Assembly (NCBI GenBank): GCA_021324415.1
Contig: JAJPJF010000419.1
Span: 1-64,000, forward strand
Reading direction: 5' to 3'
DNA length: 64,000 nt
Origin: Nostocales cyanobacterium Centralia_MAG_434
GTDB lineage: Bacteria; Cyanobacteriota; Cyanobacteriia; Cyanobacteriales; Nostocaceae
The stretch's first letter is position 1. Each line of letters starts with the position of its first letter. Below, piece by piece: positions 36,802 to 45,806 of the stretch. Under the pieces are notes generated by a model. The model was given only the letters and a program-made list of their open reading frames with translations. It had not been told where the DNA came from and did not search any database. A program made the translations under genes and the position numbers.

Positions 36802-37476
36802 CTAACTCCTCCCTACCGACACCCACTCAGCTGCTTTTTCCCAACCCAAACCTTGCCGCATAATGACCGCTTTTTCATCTGTTAAGTCTAAAATAGTAGA
36901 CACTTGATACCCAGGCTCCTCACCAGTGTCCACAATGATATCTACCAATTTGTCTAAACGATCAAACAGATCAATTCGTGAGAGGTTGGGTTCTGGTTCT
37001 ACCTCAAACTCCTCCTCATCTATCTGTTCTGGTGGTAAGTGAGCCGAAGTTGAGATAATCGGATTTGCCAAAGCCCTTAACAATGCCAAGCAAACAGTAT
37101 GATCTGGCACTCTAATACCAGTTGTTTTCCGCTTAGGACTTTGTACTAGTCTCGGTACCAACTTGGTAGCAGGTATTAAAAATGTGTATGGTCCAGGAAT
37201 CAGACGCTTCATAATCCGATAGGCTGTGTCACTGACGAAGGCATAAGTTGCTACATTAGAAAGCGAGGGACACAAAAATGTCAGTGGTTTGTCATTTGCT
37301 AGCTGTTTAATTTTCCGTACCCTTTCTACTGCTGACTTTGCATTTAAATCACAGCCGATCGCATAAACTGTGTCAGTGGGGTAAAGCATCACTGCACCAC
37401 GTTGTAATGCTGCTTGTATCTCTTCTATTCGACGGGGTTGAGGATTTTCGGGATGAACTTGGAAAATTTTTGCCAT
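36802..37476 (-). CDS. Sua5/YciO/YrdC family protein
   Basis: Protein of 224 residues from the ATG at 37476. It has the YrdC fold: LQRGAVMLYPTDTVYAIGCDL near the start, RKIKQLANDKPLTFLCPS next, then IPGPYTFLIPATKLVPR and IRVPDHTVCLALL. Relatives make threonylcarbamoyl-AMP for the t6A modification of tRNA (TsaC/Sua5). The sequence lies nearer the shorter YciO-like group, whose activity is less certain. No Sua5 C-terminal domain is present. A TTG two codons upstream is a possible but weaker start. It is divergent from larC. Confidence 0.82.
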   Translation of the reverse strand: MAKIFQVHPENPQPRRIEEIQAALQRGAVMLYPTDTVYAIGCDLNAKSAVERVRKIKQLANDKPLTFLCPSLSNVATYAFVSDTAYRIMKRLIPGPYTFLIPATKLVPRLVQSPKRKTTGIRVPDHTVCLALLRALANPIISTSAHLPPEQIDEEEFEVEPEPNLSRIDLFDRLDKLVDIIVDTGEEPGYQVSTILDLTDEKAVIMRQGLGWEKAAEWVSVGRS

Positions 37477-37567
37477 AAACAAGGAGTGGGGGTTTTAAAA
37501 GTTAGGAGTTAGGAGTTAGGAATTAAATAACTAGCAATTCACAATTAATCATTAATCATTAACAATT

Positions 37568-38827
37568 ATGGGTAAACTTGCTTATCTTCAATGTCCGACT
37601 GGTATTTCCGGCGATATGTGCCTAGGAGCATTAACAAGTCTGGGTGTTCCTTTAGAATATCTAACTGAAAAACTCAACGGATTAGGAATTGAGCAGGAAT
37701 ACAAATTAAGGACAGAACTTGTTGATCACAATGGTCAACAGGCAACTAAGCTCCATGTAGATTTAACCCATACTCATCATCATAATCATGAACACAATCA
37801 TCATCACGGACGCCATTTGCCAGAAATCGAGCAAATGATTTTGAAAGCTAAGTTGCCTTCACGGGCGGAAGCTTGGAGTTTGGCAGTGTTTCGGCGACTT
37901 GCAATAGCAGAAGGAGAAGTGCATGGCATTGCTCCAGAAAAGGTTCACTTTCATGAAGTGGGTGCAGTAGATGCAATTGTAGATATCGTCGGCACTTGCT
38001 TGGGGCTGGATTGGTTGGGTCTTGATAGCAATGATGAAGGATTGCCCCTACTCTACTGTTCAGCATTACCAACTGGCGGGGGAACTATTCGGGCTTCCCA
38101 CGGTCAAATGGCAGTGCCAGTTCCAGCCGTATTAAAGTTGTGGGAAATGCGTGCTTGTCCAGTCTATAGTAATGGCATTGAACGGGAACTAGTCACTCCA
38201 ACAGGAGCTGCGATCGCCACAACTCTTGCAACAGATTTTGGTGCGCCACCACCAATGACAATACGACAAGTAGGATTAGGCGCAGGTTCACTACATCTAC
38301 CCATTCCTAATATTTTGCAAATCTGGCTAGGTGAGCAAACGACGTCCGTAGCCACTAGCCCATATCTAGAAACCATCTCTGTACTGGAAACTCAGATTGA
38401 TGACTTAAGTCCACAGGCGATCGGTTATGTATTTGAAGCTTTGTTTGCTGCGGGTGCTGTGGATGTTTTTACCCAGCCTATAGGGATGAAAAAATCTCGT
38501 CCTGGGATTTTACTAACTGTGATCTGCCATCCTGAGAACTTATCTCAGTGTGAAGCAATATTGTTTTTGGAAACTACAACTTTAGGTATTCGCCGCTTTA
38601 CTCAACAACGTGCCATTCTCCAACGAGAAATTCAACAAGTAGAAACTAAATATGGTTCAGTGCGCGTCAAGGTAGCTTGGACAGGCTCTCTAAAGCAAAG
38701 AAACATCACCAATGTGCAACCAGAATATGAAGATTGTGCAGAGTTAGCACGTAAATACAATATTCCTTTGCGCGAAATTCAGCGTCTAGCACTAGAGAAT
38801 TGGCATATACAAATAAATAATCAATAG
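37568..38827 (+). CDS. larC: nickel-pincer cofactor nickel insertase LarC
   Basis: LarC, 419 residues, inserts nickel into the pincer cofactor of lactate racemase-type enzymes. The N-terminal GISGDMCLGALTSLG and VHFHEVGAVDAIVDI blocks are family hallmarks. A His-rich stretch (about residues 70-86) is the usual metal-binding linker. The C-terminal part has ETQIDDLSPQAIGYV and GMKKSRPGILLTVIC. In some bacteria larC is split by a programmed frameshift; here it is one uninterrupted frame. No larA, larB or larE is in the window. The ATG is at 37568. The stop codon lies inside a 42-bp perfect palindrome. Confidence 0.92.
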   Translation: MGKLAYLQCPTGISGDMCLGALTSLGVPLEYLTEKLNGLGIEQEYKLRTELVDHNGQQATKLHVDLTHTHHHNHEHNHHHGRHLPEIEQMILKAKLPSRAEAWSLAVFRRLAIAEGEVHGIAPEKVHFHEVGAVDAIVDIVGTCLGLDWLGLDSNDEGLPLLYCSALPTGGGTIRASHGQMAVPVPAVLKLWEMRACPVYSNGIERELVTPTGAAIATTLATDFGAPPPMTIRQVGLGAGSLHLPIPNILQIWLGEQTTSVATSPYLETISVLETQIDDLSPQAIGYVFEALFAAGAVDVFTQPIGMKKSRPGILLTVICHPENLSQCEAILFLETTTLGIRRFTQQRAILQREIQQVETKYGSVRVKVAWTGSLKQRNITNVQPEYEDCAELARKYNIPLREIQRLALENWHIQINNQ

Positions 38828-38852
38828 TCTATAGACTATTGATTATTTATTT
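38811..38852. terminator. 42-bp perfect palindrome at the larC stop
   Basis: Two 21-base arms that are exact reverse complements with no loop, AT-rich, with the larC TAG at 38825-38827 inside the left arm. It lies between convergent genes. As RNA it would fold into a long AT-rich hairpin from either strand, so a bidirectional terminator is the simplest reading. Confidence 0.6.
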
Positions 38853-38876
38853 ACCGATTCATCTGCGTCTATAGCA

Positions 38877-39515
38877 CTAGTCTATGGCACTAGAACTGAT
38901 ATCTCTGTCATTCAAAGTTCTGTTAACTGCTTCACCTGCGTCCTCGGCTGCGCGGCTTGCATTCAATTTTGCATCTTCAGCGGAGCGTTGAACATTTTGG
39001 GATAAGTCTTTAGCAGCATCCTTGGTGTTTTCTTTAATATTTTCAATTCCTTGCTGAGTTCCCTTAGAAACACCTTCTGTGACTTCTTCTGCCGAACTGC
39101 CTACATCTTCACCCAACCGTCTCACTCTTTCACCAAGAGGAGTTCCTTGCTGATAGTTGCGCTTATATTGCTCTACACTGTCTACACTCTTGTTCTCAAT
39201 ATTGCGTTCTGCATTTTCTTTGAGAGCTTCAGCTTTGGCTTTTGTATTAGCTTTTTCTCTTCTAGGGTCTACGTCACTAAAATTATTCATCCCACCTTCA
39301 TAAGGAGAGAGAACATTTGTACCTTTAGGAACGTATACTTCAGAGTTAGGCTCTGCAGATTGAGGTCCAACAGTTTGATGAGGTGCTTTTGTTGATGGTG
39401 TAGTTGCATCAACAGAACTACAAGCTTGTGTAATCAACAAAAAAATACCTGCCAAAAAGACCACTACCATTTTGAATGGACGAATATTTCTCAGGTAAGA
39501 AATGACATTCTTCAT
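38877..39515 (-). CDS. predicted lipoprotein with helical repeats
   Basis: Protein of 212 residues with an N-terminal signal (about 14-31) ending in ITQACSS. The Cys there is a plausible lipidation site, though the lipobox is not canonical. The mature part is hydrophilic, with helical segments rich in Ala, Glu, Lys and Asp (about 90-205), including repeats such as NIKENTKDAAKDL and AEDAKLNASRAAEDA. These look like LEA-type amphipathic helices. It resembles cyanobacterial lipoproteins of unknown function (possibly DUF6658). A GGGAG site precedes the ATG at 39515. The next upstream gene encodes a related lipoprotein. Confidence 0.65.
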   Translation of the reverse strand: MKNVISYLRNIRPFKMVVVFLAGIFLLITQACSSVDATTPSTKAPHQTVGPQSAEPNSEVYVPKGTNVLSPYEGGMNNFSDVDPRREKANTKAKAEALKENAERNIENKSVDSVEQYKRNYQQGTPLGERVRRLGEDVGSSAEEVTEGVSKGTQQGIENIKENTKDAAKDLSQNVQRSAEDAKLNASRAAEDAGEAVNRTLNDRDISSSAID

Positions 39516-39634
39516 GTATTACTCCCGCTTTTATTACAAATTCAACAATTGACCAAATACTAGGATAAGCAATTTTGGCTATTAGATTTGGCTAAATTTT
39601 AAATCTAAAAATTAAAATTAGCCAAAAATCACAT

Positions 39635-40186
39635 TTATTTTCCTAAGGCTGGATTTCGCTGTAGCTCAGGTCTTGAAGTTGCTTCATCTGCTTTGTCTTT
39701 CAAAAATTCTGAAGCTTCTTCAAATGCTTCTTTAACAGTGCCAATTCGCTCTTTGACGCGAGTTCCAACATCAGGTTCGTTTTGAATCAAACCGCCTGGT
39801 TCAGGTCGCTGGAAGTCTTTTAATGTTTTAATTGGTAACTCTTGTTCTTTGTATGCTCTACCTTCTGGTGTTTCTGCACCAGGATAAAGTAACTCAGAGC
39901 GTTTGTTGTTAGCAATTAATAGTTGTGGGTTTAACAGCAAACTAGACTGATCTCTTCCAGTGTTATTAACTTTAGAGTCGGTGGACATGTTATATTTTGT
40001 ATATTTGTCTCCACCACTTTTATAAGGATTGTTAGCACCGCCAGATTGTACAGGAGGATTCTCTGGCTTTGCACCTTGAGCATTCACACTACCACAAGCA
40101 GTGCTTACAACTAATAACAAACCCGCAAAAAAGACAGTTAAAACTTGGCGCAGTCTCAGTTTTTTTAGGAAAGTTGTTAAGTCCAC
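39635..40186 (-). CDS. predicted lipoprotein, related to its neighbour
   Basis: Protein of 183 residues. The signal peptide (about 12-31) ends in VSTACGS, a good lipobox. The mature region is polar and Asn/Gly/Pro-rich, then partly helical near the end (VKERIGTVKEAFEEASEFLKD). The signal region and the style of the mature part match the gene just downstream, so the two probably arose by duplication. The start is a GTG at 40186, decided by a strong AAGGAGG site six to eight bases upstream. Function is unknown. Confidence 0.65.
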   Translation of the reverse strand: MDLTTFLKKLRLRQVLTVFFAGLLLVVSTACGSVNAQGAKPENPPVQSGGANNPYKSGGDKYTKYNMSTDSKVNNTGRDQSSLLLNPQLLIANNKRSELLYPGAETPEGRAYKEQELPIKTLKDFQRPEPGGLIQNEPDVGTRVKERIGTVKEAFEEASEFLKDKADEATSRPELQRNPALGK

Positions 40187-40778
40187 CTATTCCTCCTTAT
40201 TGACCTTTTACAAGAAAGACATTTTAATAGTCAAACAACATTTTTACTAAAAAGTAAAAATGCTATTATCGACTGAATGCTTCCAGTGTTTATGCATGAT
40301 TTATTTGATTTTATGGAGAGAAAGTAAATATATACCTCTAGCGTAAGTCACATAATTATTATTGCTTCTATCTCTTTTCTCTAACTTTCGAGAGATATAA
40401 GGTACAGTAATTACATTTAATTAACTTATTAGTATTCGTATATTTTAAGTGTTATATAAACAATGAGTAATTAATTTTATATACATTCTTTGAAAGCTAT
40501 AGAAGAAGTATAAATTTAAGATAATGTTGCGCTATTTATTGAAACTCAGATGACTTATAGCAATCCTCTTTGTGTCACCAATTGGCCAGTGCCAGAAACG
40601 CGGTTTCTTCAAGCAACCGTGTTTCTCCATGTTTGCAAATGATTTAGGATTGCTATACTACAATCTACCAGCGTAAACTTTGTTAAGTATACTATTCTCA
40701 AGGTTACATAAAGTAACATAAGGAATACAAATCCCAACTTCAAAATTAAAAGTTTTTTTAAATTCAAAGTTTAAGCTT
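40187..40778. other. AT-rich intergenic region containing a MITE-like repeat
   Basis: Region between divergent genes. It contains the MITE-like repeat at 40556-40657, listed separately. The rest is AT-rich with no ORF worth calling and probably carries the promoters of both neighbours. Confidence 0.5.
40556..40657. repeat. MITE-like repeat, copy A
   Basis: About 102 bp bounded by TATAGCAATCCT and its inverse AGGATTGCTATA. The right end continues inward as AAATCATTTG on the complementary strand, matching copy B at 54800-54903. An internal imperfect hairpin has arms GAAACGCGGTT and AACCGTGTTTC. No coding capacity. This is the layout of a miniature inverted-repeat element. Confidence 0.65.
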
Positions 40779-41696
40779 ATGAAGCAAATCTTACGATGGT
40801 TCATTTTGGGCGGGACACTATTTTTTCTAGGAAAAGCCCTCAAGGAACATTGGATTGAGGTGACAGCTATCCGCATTGAACCAGTAGGATGGGCAATTAT
40901 AGCGATCGCGACAGGGATCACTTTACTGGCACATATCTGGGCTGGCTGGGTATGGACTTGGATTTTCCAAGAATTTAATCAGCCTATAAACTCTGTTGAG
41001 TTCATTCAAGTTTATCTAAAAACCAACATTGCTAAGTATGTCCCAGGTAATGTCTGGCATTACTATGGTCGAATTATGGCAGCAAAAAATGCCAATATTT
41101 CTTCTGGCATAGCTACTGTAGTGGTATTACTAGAACCGCTTCTTATGGCAGCGGCAGCTCTTATCATTGTTTTACTAAGCAGCCTATTTACAACAGGAAA
41201 TAGGAATTTTCCTCTCCAAGTTGCACAATTTTTAGGCTTGCTAGGAGTGCTTTTTGTTGTCCATCCCCAATTTTTGAATCGAGTCCTTCAGATGTTGTAT
41301 AAATTCAAAGCAAAACAGTCTGCTAGTAATACAACAACTAACACAATGAATAATCTAAAACGCTATCCTGTAAAACCTTTGTTGGGAGAATTAGGTTTCA
41401 TAGGACTGCGTAGTACTGGATTCATATTAACTCTGTTTGCTCTTAGTCCGTTGAATGTTAGTCAAATTCCTTTGTTGTTAGCGAGTTTTGGTTTGGCTTG
41501 GTTACTGGGATTGGTGGTTCCAATCGCGCCTGGTGGATTAGGCGTATTTGAAGCAACAGCGATCGCCACACTGCAGCACCACTTTCCAACTGCAGTCATC
41601 ATTGGTGCAACAGGTTTATATCGCTTAGTCAGCATTTTAGCTGAGACGGCTGGTGCAACCCTAGCTTGGCTTGATGAGCAACTCGCTCAACGCTAG
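40779..41696 (+). CDS. YbhN/UPF0104-like integral membrane protein
   Basis: Protein of 305 residues with about seven or eight membrane segments, of the LPG-synthase-TM/UPF0104 (flippase-like) family. Characteristic features are the YVPGNVWHYYGR block near residue 86 and GLVVPIAPGGLGVFEATAIA near 245-265. Relatives include the membrane half of MprF, which flips lysyl-phosphatidylglycerol; no soluble synthetase domain is present here. It probably handles a lipid or lipid-linked substrate in the plasma membrane. The ATG is at 40779. It converges on the unknown gene at 41743. Confidence 0.82.
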   Translation: MKQILRWFILGGTLFFLGKALKEHWIEVTAIRIEPVGWAIIAIATGITLLAHIWAGWVWTWIFQEFNQPINSVEFIQVYLKTNIAKYVPGNVWHYYGRIMAAKNANISSGIATVVVLLEPLLMAAAALIIVLLSSLFTTGNRNFPLQVAQFLGLLGVLFVVHPQFLNRVLQMLYKFKAKQSASNTTTNTMNNLKRYPVKPLLGELGFIGLRSTGFILTLFALSPLNVSQIPLLLASFGLAWLLGLVVPIAPGGLGVFEATAIATLQHHFPTAVIIGATGLYRLVSILAETAGATLAWLDEQLAQR

Positions 41697-41742
41697 TGAC
41701 TAATGATTCGTTTTTAGTCTTTTACAAAAGACAAATGATAAC

Positions 41743-43056
41743 TTACTGTTTCGACTGAGAAAATACACGATAAGTATCTAAATCCAAGTGTGAATTGTGA
41801 GATTGCTCATTTTCTTTCATTTTAATCAAGCTATATTCAGTATTGTTGCCATAAATTGTAAACGTAATGTTAAACACTTCTATAAAATTAATGAGCCATA
41901 AGCACTCATCTGCTGAATATTTACTATAGTAACGAATCAAATTGGCAATTCGAAGCTCTAAATGACTGCGTGTATTATTAGAGATAAAAATTATTTTTAG
42001 TAATACAATCACTAGAGTTATAGCTTGCCCTTGAGAAATGAGCAAAGTAAATAAAACTGAAGGCTCTTTCCCATTTTCTATCGTTAAAGAATCAACAATT
42101 CGATTACAGGTTCTGAGCAATAAATCCTTATTTATAGTTTTGTCATGGTACTCTACTAACCAAGAAGATAGTTTTTCTGAAATATGTGTCCTTAAAGACT
42201 CTACTATTTTTTGTTCTTGCACAGAGAAGAATAAATATTTTTGTATGCTTTTCTTGAATTCTTTAAAATTTTTATCTTGAGTTTGTTTTATGAATATGTT
42301 AGCTATATTTTCATAGCTAAAAACACCTTTTTTGATAACAATCATTTTGATTAGACGTAAAACCTCATCTCCCAATATGCTAGGGTTTTTATAGCGATTT
42401 GTATTTGTTTTTGCATCATGGAAATGAGCACTGTACATTGCAAGCTCAAACTTGAATTTTTCTTTTAGCCTTTTGTAGATCTTTCTGGCAGCTTCTTGTT
42501 GTTCTTGTAAATTATCTTGATTTAAAGACTGAGCAAATAATAAATAGTAAGTATAGCGTTTAGTCCAATCTTGCTTGAATACCTCTTCAGAAGATTTATA
42601 AGCAAATAACTGTAAATCTTGATAGTCATCACTATCAAAGAATTTTTTTAACCAACTTAGATAAATATTTTTTTTGCTAGAAACATTAAATTCTATATTT
42701 TGCCTAAAAATATCTAATATTTCTAATAATTCTTGAGTATGTGAAAATTTTCTATTAGTTTCCCAATTATTAATTATTATATAACAACAACGTTTAAAGG
42801 TATTGCAGAATTCCTGTTCATTTTTCTGGGAAAAAATATTATATATTCCTATACTAGGACTATAATTAACTACATCAAAATAGTCTATAAATAAACGTTT
42901 AAACTCCTTTAAAACATCTTCTGGGTTCCAATTTCTAACAATTTCCAAGAAAAAACTGTAAATCTTCTCCTGCTCAGCTTCTAAACTTAACTGTCTTTCG
43001 TCAAAGTTCAGACAATATATATTTCCCTGATGTTCTGGTAAGCTATTAGTGATCAT
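41743..43056 (-). CDS. hypothetical protein of unknown family
   Basis: I do not recognise this 437-residue protein. It is rich in Phe, Ile, Asn and Lys, and its DNA is more AT-rich than the neighbours. No signal peptide is seen. One hydrophobic segment (about 335-355, SQGQAITLVIVLLKIIFIS) could cross the membrane; the rest looks helical and soluble. The long intact frame and an ATG at 43056 support a real gene. The composition could reflect recent transfer or weak selection. Confidence 0.65.
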   Translation of the reverse strand: MITNSLPEHQGNIYCLNFDERQLSLEAEQEKIYSFFLEIVRNWNPEDVLKEFKRLFIDYFDVVNYSPSIGIYNIFSQKNEQEFCNTFKRCCYIIINNWETNRKFSHTQELLEILDIFRQNIEFNVSSKKNIYLSWLKKFFDSDDYQDLQLFAYKSSEEVFKQDWTKRYTYYLLFAQSLNQDNLQEQQEAARKIYKRLKEKFKFELAMYSAHFHDAKTNTNRYKNPSILGDEVLRLIKMIVIKKGVFSYENIANIFIKQTQDKNFKEFKKSIQKYLFFSVQEQKIVESLRTHISEKLSSWLVEYHDKTINKDLLLRTCNRIVDSLTIENGKEPSVLFTLLISQGQAITLVIVLLKIIFISNNTRSHLELRIANLIRYYSKYSADECLWLINFIEVFNITFTIYGNNTEYSLIKMKENEQSHNSHLDLDTYRVFSQSKQ

Positions 43057-43279
43057 TAGAGTTTTTTAAACAATGGGCTGTTGATATTTTTCTCAGCTTA
43101 ACTCTCACTAACAGAAGTAACCATCTATTATTTAAAAATTTAGTAATTTTTTTGCAAAGAAATCTTATAAGTAGATAAAAGAACTCAGAACTCAGGACTA
43201 GATGGCGAGTCGAGGGTTTAATTTCCCACCTTCTGTAAAGCATCCCCAAGTGATTGCATTCTGAATTCTGAGTTCTCTT

Positions 43280-44527
43280 TTAAAAAATGACAAATTTAGT
43301 AAACACAGTTGCAATTTGTCTGAGATTCACTTTGTAGGCTCTAATTAGCCGAATTGGTCGGATGAGCCAGTACAAGGGATAGAGAAGTGCTGGTAGTGGT
43401 AAAACAGCTCTGTCTTTTTCATTAGGTTTCATCTGGTTAAAAAAGTACTGAACTCTCTCCCAACCGTAACTCTTCATCATAAAAGTGAATAAGCGACTGT
43501 TAAAAACCTCGGAAGAGCCATCAGATAAGAACAACGATTCTCTAATTCTTGACTGAAACCACTTCACGCATGAATCAGACTGTATCGTCGGCTGAAGAAA
43601 GTCTGGTATCTTGACTCCTAACAAGTGGCTTGCGATCGCAAGACCAACAAACAGATGTCTCTCCCTATGAAGCTTGCGTGCTTTGTCCAAAACTAATGCC
43701 CAATCTATATTCTGATAAGTGCGGATCACTTGAGCTACATCGCAACAACGTCCAAGACTGGCCCAAGTTTCTCCAGCCCCGTGAAGACATAGGATCAACA
43801 ACAAGTCCTCTGGATTGAGGTTGGGTACCATTGTGTCAAGAAGCAATGTTGAGTCAAGAGATTCCCATTGCATTTCAGCACTAAAGTCTGTTTTAGAATC
43901 AAAGTATGTGGGAATAAGGTTCCAGTGAAGATCTATGCTCACCTGAGTCTCGGGGTGAATCATTGGCCAAGCATGACTGTGTTGCAATTGATGACTAATG
44001 TCTGTGTCTTCTCCACAGCACAGTTGGTATCCCTGCGCAATGAGTAAATCTCTAGCTTTTAAGATGTTGTGTTTGTGAACCAGAATATCTATGTCGTAGA
44101 ATTGCCGTAGCGCAACGTGACCATAGACAGTAGTGGCCAAAACTGGTCCTTTAAATGAAAGAGCGGCAATATTGTTGTCTTTAAATAGAGCTAAGAGCTT
44201 GAGCAGTTCTTTGGTTAACAGAAGGTTGTACAGAGCAGTAGAGTGGAAATGAGCTCGAAGCTGATTCAAGATCCTATTAGGAACAGCTTCAGGATAGGTA
44301 TTCTTTAGGGTCTTATACAACAGTGGTGTGACTTTATGACGAGCAGCTGTTTGGATTAAATACGCCCAGTTTAGGTCTTCTTGTAGCAGAGTCCTAATCT
44401 GGATGGCATTAGTGGCGTCTATGTCAGGGTGTGCGCAGCAAAGAATGAGTAGTTCGACTTCCGCCGATCTGATACTTGTAGCACAAGCCTTAGTTGTAAT
44501 TACGTCAGCTACTAAATTGTAAGTCAT
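43280..44527 (-). CDS. nucleotidyltransferase family protein (PF14907-type)
   Basis: Protein of 415 residues of the uncharacterised nucleotidyltransferase family (NTP_transf_5). The active-site region FKGPVLATTVYGHVALRQFY followed by DIDILV holds the acidic pair expected to bind metal in this fold. IDLHWNLIPTYF is another family block. Members often sit in natural-product or surface-glycan clusters, but nothing nearby makes such a link here. The ATG is at 44527. It is a single gene on the minus strand, well separated upstream. Substrate unknown. Confidence 0.75.
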   Translation of the reverse strand: MTYNLVADVITTKACATSIRSAEVELLILCCAHPDIDATNAIQIRTLLQEDLNWAYLIQTAARHKVTPLLYKTLKNTYPEAVPNRILNQLRAHFHSTALYNLLLTKELLKLLALFKDNNIAALSFKGPVLATTVYGHVALRQFYDIDILVHKHNILKARDLLIAQGYQLCCGEDTDISHQLQHSHAWPMIHPETQVSIDLHWNLIPTYFDSKTDFSAEMQWESLDSTLLLDTMVPNLNPEDLLLILCLHGAGETWASLGRCCDVAQVIRTYQNIDWALVLDKARKLHRERHLFVGLAIASHLLGVKIPDFLQPTIQSDSCVKWFQSRIRESLFLSDGSSEVFNSRLFTFMMKSYGWERVQYFFNQMKPNEKDRAVLPLPALLYPLYWLIRPIRLIRAYKVNLRQIATVFTKFVIF

Positions 44528-44960
44528 TCAGATATTTCAGCGTAGTAATAGTACCTTCGTCTGTAGTCCTGCGCTTAGGTTTTAAGTAAGCGTCCATAAG
44601 TGGATACTGAACGTTAGACAAAATGCGGTAGCTGCACTAGCAATGATATGGAGAGTTAACTAGATTTCTGATAACCAAAGATGAAAACAAATGGTTTTGT
44701 ACTCAGAAGCGAGAACATCCTCATAAACTTTATAAACTTCGGTTTTTTACAAGGATGGGCAGTTGAAGCATTGGCCAAGAAACACTATAGAAAGCGCTTC
44801 GTTACCTTGTAAGTATACTAAACTATAGCAGCCTTATTTGATTTATGAAAATTTTATGACAAAAACTCGGTTTCTGGGCGACTTTACCCATAAGCTTGCC
44901 GTTGCGGCAAAGTTATGGGTAAAGTCACACAAAACTGTATGTTTACAAAATTTCTAAAAG
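44528..44960. other. intergenic region with degenerate repeat and hairpin
   Basis: No gene is supported. At 44824-44885 a degenerate MITE-like copy (D) begins TATAGCAGCC and holds AACTCGGTTTCTGG. It runs into a strong hairpin at 44881-44925, listed separately. The small ORFs reading into the tRNA gene are spurious. Confidence 0.5.
44881..44925 (-). terminator. long hairpin downstream of tRNA-Leu
   Basis: Perfect 13-bp outer arms, ACTTTACCCATAA (44881-44893) and its complement (44913-44925), enclosing an inner stem TTGCCG-TTG-CGGCAA (44896-44910). It begins 36 bases past the 3' end of the tRNA on the minus strand. It may terminate or process that transcript; no clear T-run follows. Confidence 0.5.
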
Positions 44961-45322
44961 TGGGGGTGGAGGGACTTGAACCCTCACGACCTTTTACGAT
45001 CAACGGATTTTCATTCTCCCGTAGCTTTCACTACTGCTTTGTAAGCCAGAAAACTTACAAAGCTTTGAGAATCGGACTCTCCCTTTACCCTCGGCTTTAC
45101 GTTAGGGTAGCTCCCGTCGAGTCTCTGCACCTTCCGAAAAGTTAAGAGTTGAGAGTTTTGTACTTCCTCTGCACTCGTCGCTCTTGAATCGGCTTGGCTC
45201 AGGATTGCCGTGTCTGTTACCAGATTTAGGTTTCCCTGAGTTTGAGAGCTGCCACTTGCTGGATTTCTCCACCAAGGCTCAGTTGACTAAGTCCGTAGCG
45301 TCTACCATTCCGCCACACCCCC
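44961..45322 (-). tRNA. trnL-UAA: tRNA-Leu(UAA) interrupted by a group I intron
   Basis: The 5' exon (45322-45289, 34 nt) starts GGGGGTGTGGCGGAATGG and ends in GACTT. The 3' exon (45011-44961, 51 nt) starts AAAATCCGTTG and ends in CCTCCACCCCCA. Joined, they give a full tRNA with a 7-bp acceptor stem (GGGGGTG/CACCCCC), a long variable arm as in leucine tRNAs, TTCAAGT in the T loop and anticodon UAA. The intron lies between the first and second anticodon bases, the classic cyanobacterial and plastid site. The 3' CCA is not encoded. Confidence 0.96.
45012..45288 (-). other. group I intron in tRNA-Leu(UAA)
   Basis: Intron of 277 nt that begins just after the exon-terminal T and ends in G, as group I introns do. 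Conserved core segments are visible: GGCAATCCTGAGCCAAGC (P/Q side), AGACTCGACGGGAGCTACCC (R side) and AGAGTCCGATTCTC (S side). A variable region around 45137-45170 contains AACTCTTAAC-type repeats and probably corresponds to the P6b stem, which often holds heptamer repeats in Nostocales. It encodes no protein and should self-splice. Confidence 0.93.
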
Positions 45323-45572
45323 TGATGTTTTTGGGAGTTGCTTGCTTTTTCCTTAAGGCAGCAAACTCAGCCTATGAATTTGAGGCTTGTTTATACCTCT
45401 AATATATAACACCACAAATTGTGTTTTTTGTCCAACTTTTTTGAAGACAAATTTTTGGTGTCAGATCATCATATCAGAAGTCAGGACTTTTAACCAAAGT
45501 TCCCTCTTTTCTGAAGTTGGCTATTCAGCCTATGATGGAAAGCAGACGCCATAACATTAAGAGACAACAACG

Positions 45573-45785
45573 ATGGTTGTACCACTACTGTATCTGAGTT
45601 TAGCTGGAGCTTATCTTCTGGTCATACCAGCTGCTGTCTTGCTGTACCTAACACAGCGATGGTATGTGGCTACCTCCTTTGAGCGTAGCTTTATGTACTT
45701 TCTAGTATTTTTCTTCTTTCCTGGATTGTTACTCCTGTCGCCGTTTGTGAATTATCGACCTAAACGGCGAAAAATCGAAGTTTAA
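45573..45785 (+). CDS. ndhL: NAD(P)H-quinone oxidoreductase subunit L
   Basis: NdhL, 70 residues, a small membrane subunit of the cyanobacterial NDH-1 complex that drives cyclic electron flow and respiration in the thylakoid. Two membrane segments (about 5-27 and 40-60) and the [20 protein letters not shown] core identify it. The ATG is at 45573. The order ndhL-DUF3007-trpA is conserved in many cyanobacteria, which supports the call. Confidence 0.9.
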   Translation: MVVPLLYLSLAGAYLLVIPAAVLLYLTQRWYVATSFERSFMYFLVFFFFPGLLLLSPFVNYRPKRRKIEV

Positions 45786-45806
45786 CCAAATCGATAGGTC
45801 ATAATC

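Noticed and set aside
44915-45402. Two short plus-strand ORFs (44915-45145 and 45184-45402)
   Set aside because: They lie antisense to the tRNA-Leu exons and group I intron, which fully explain the sequence.
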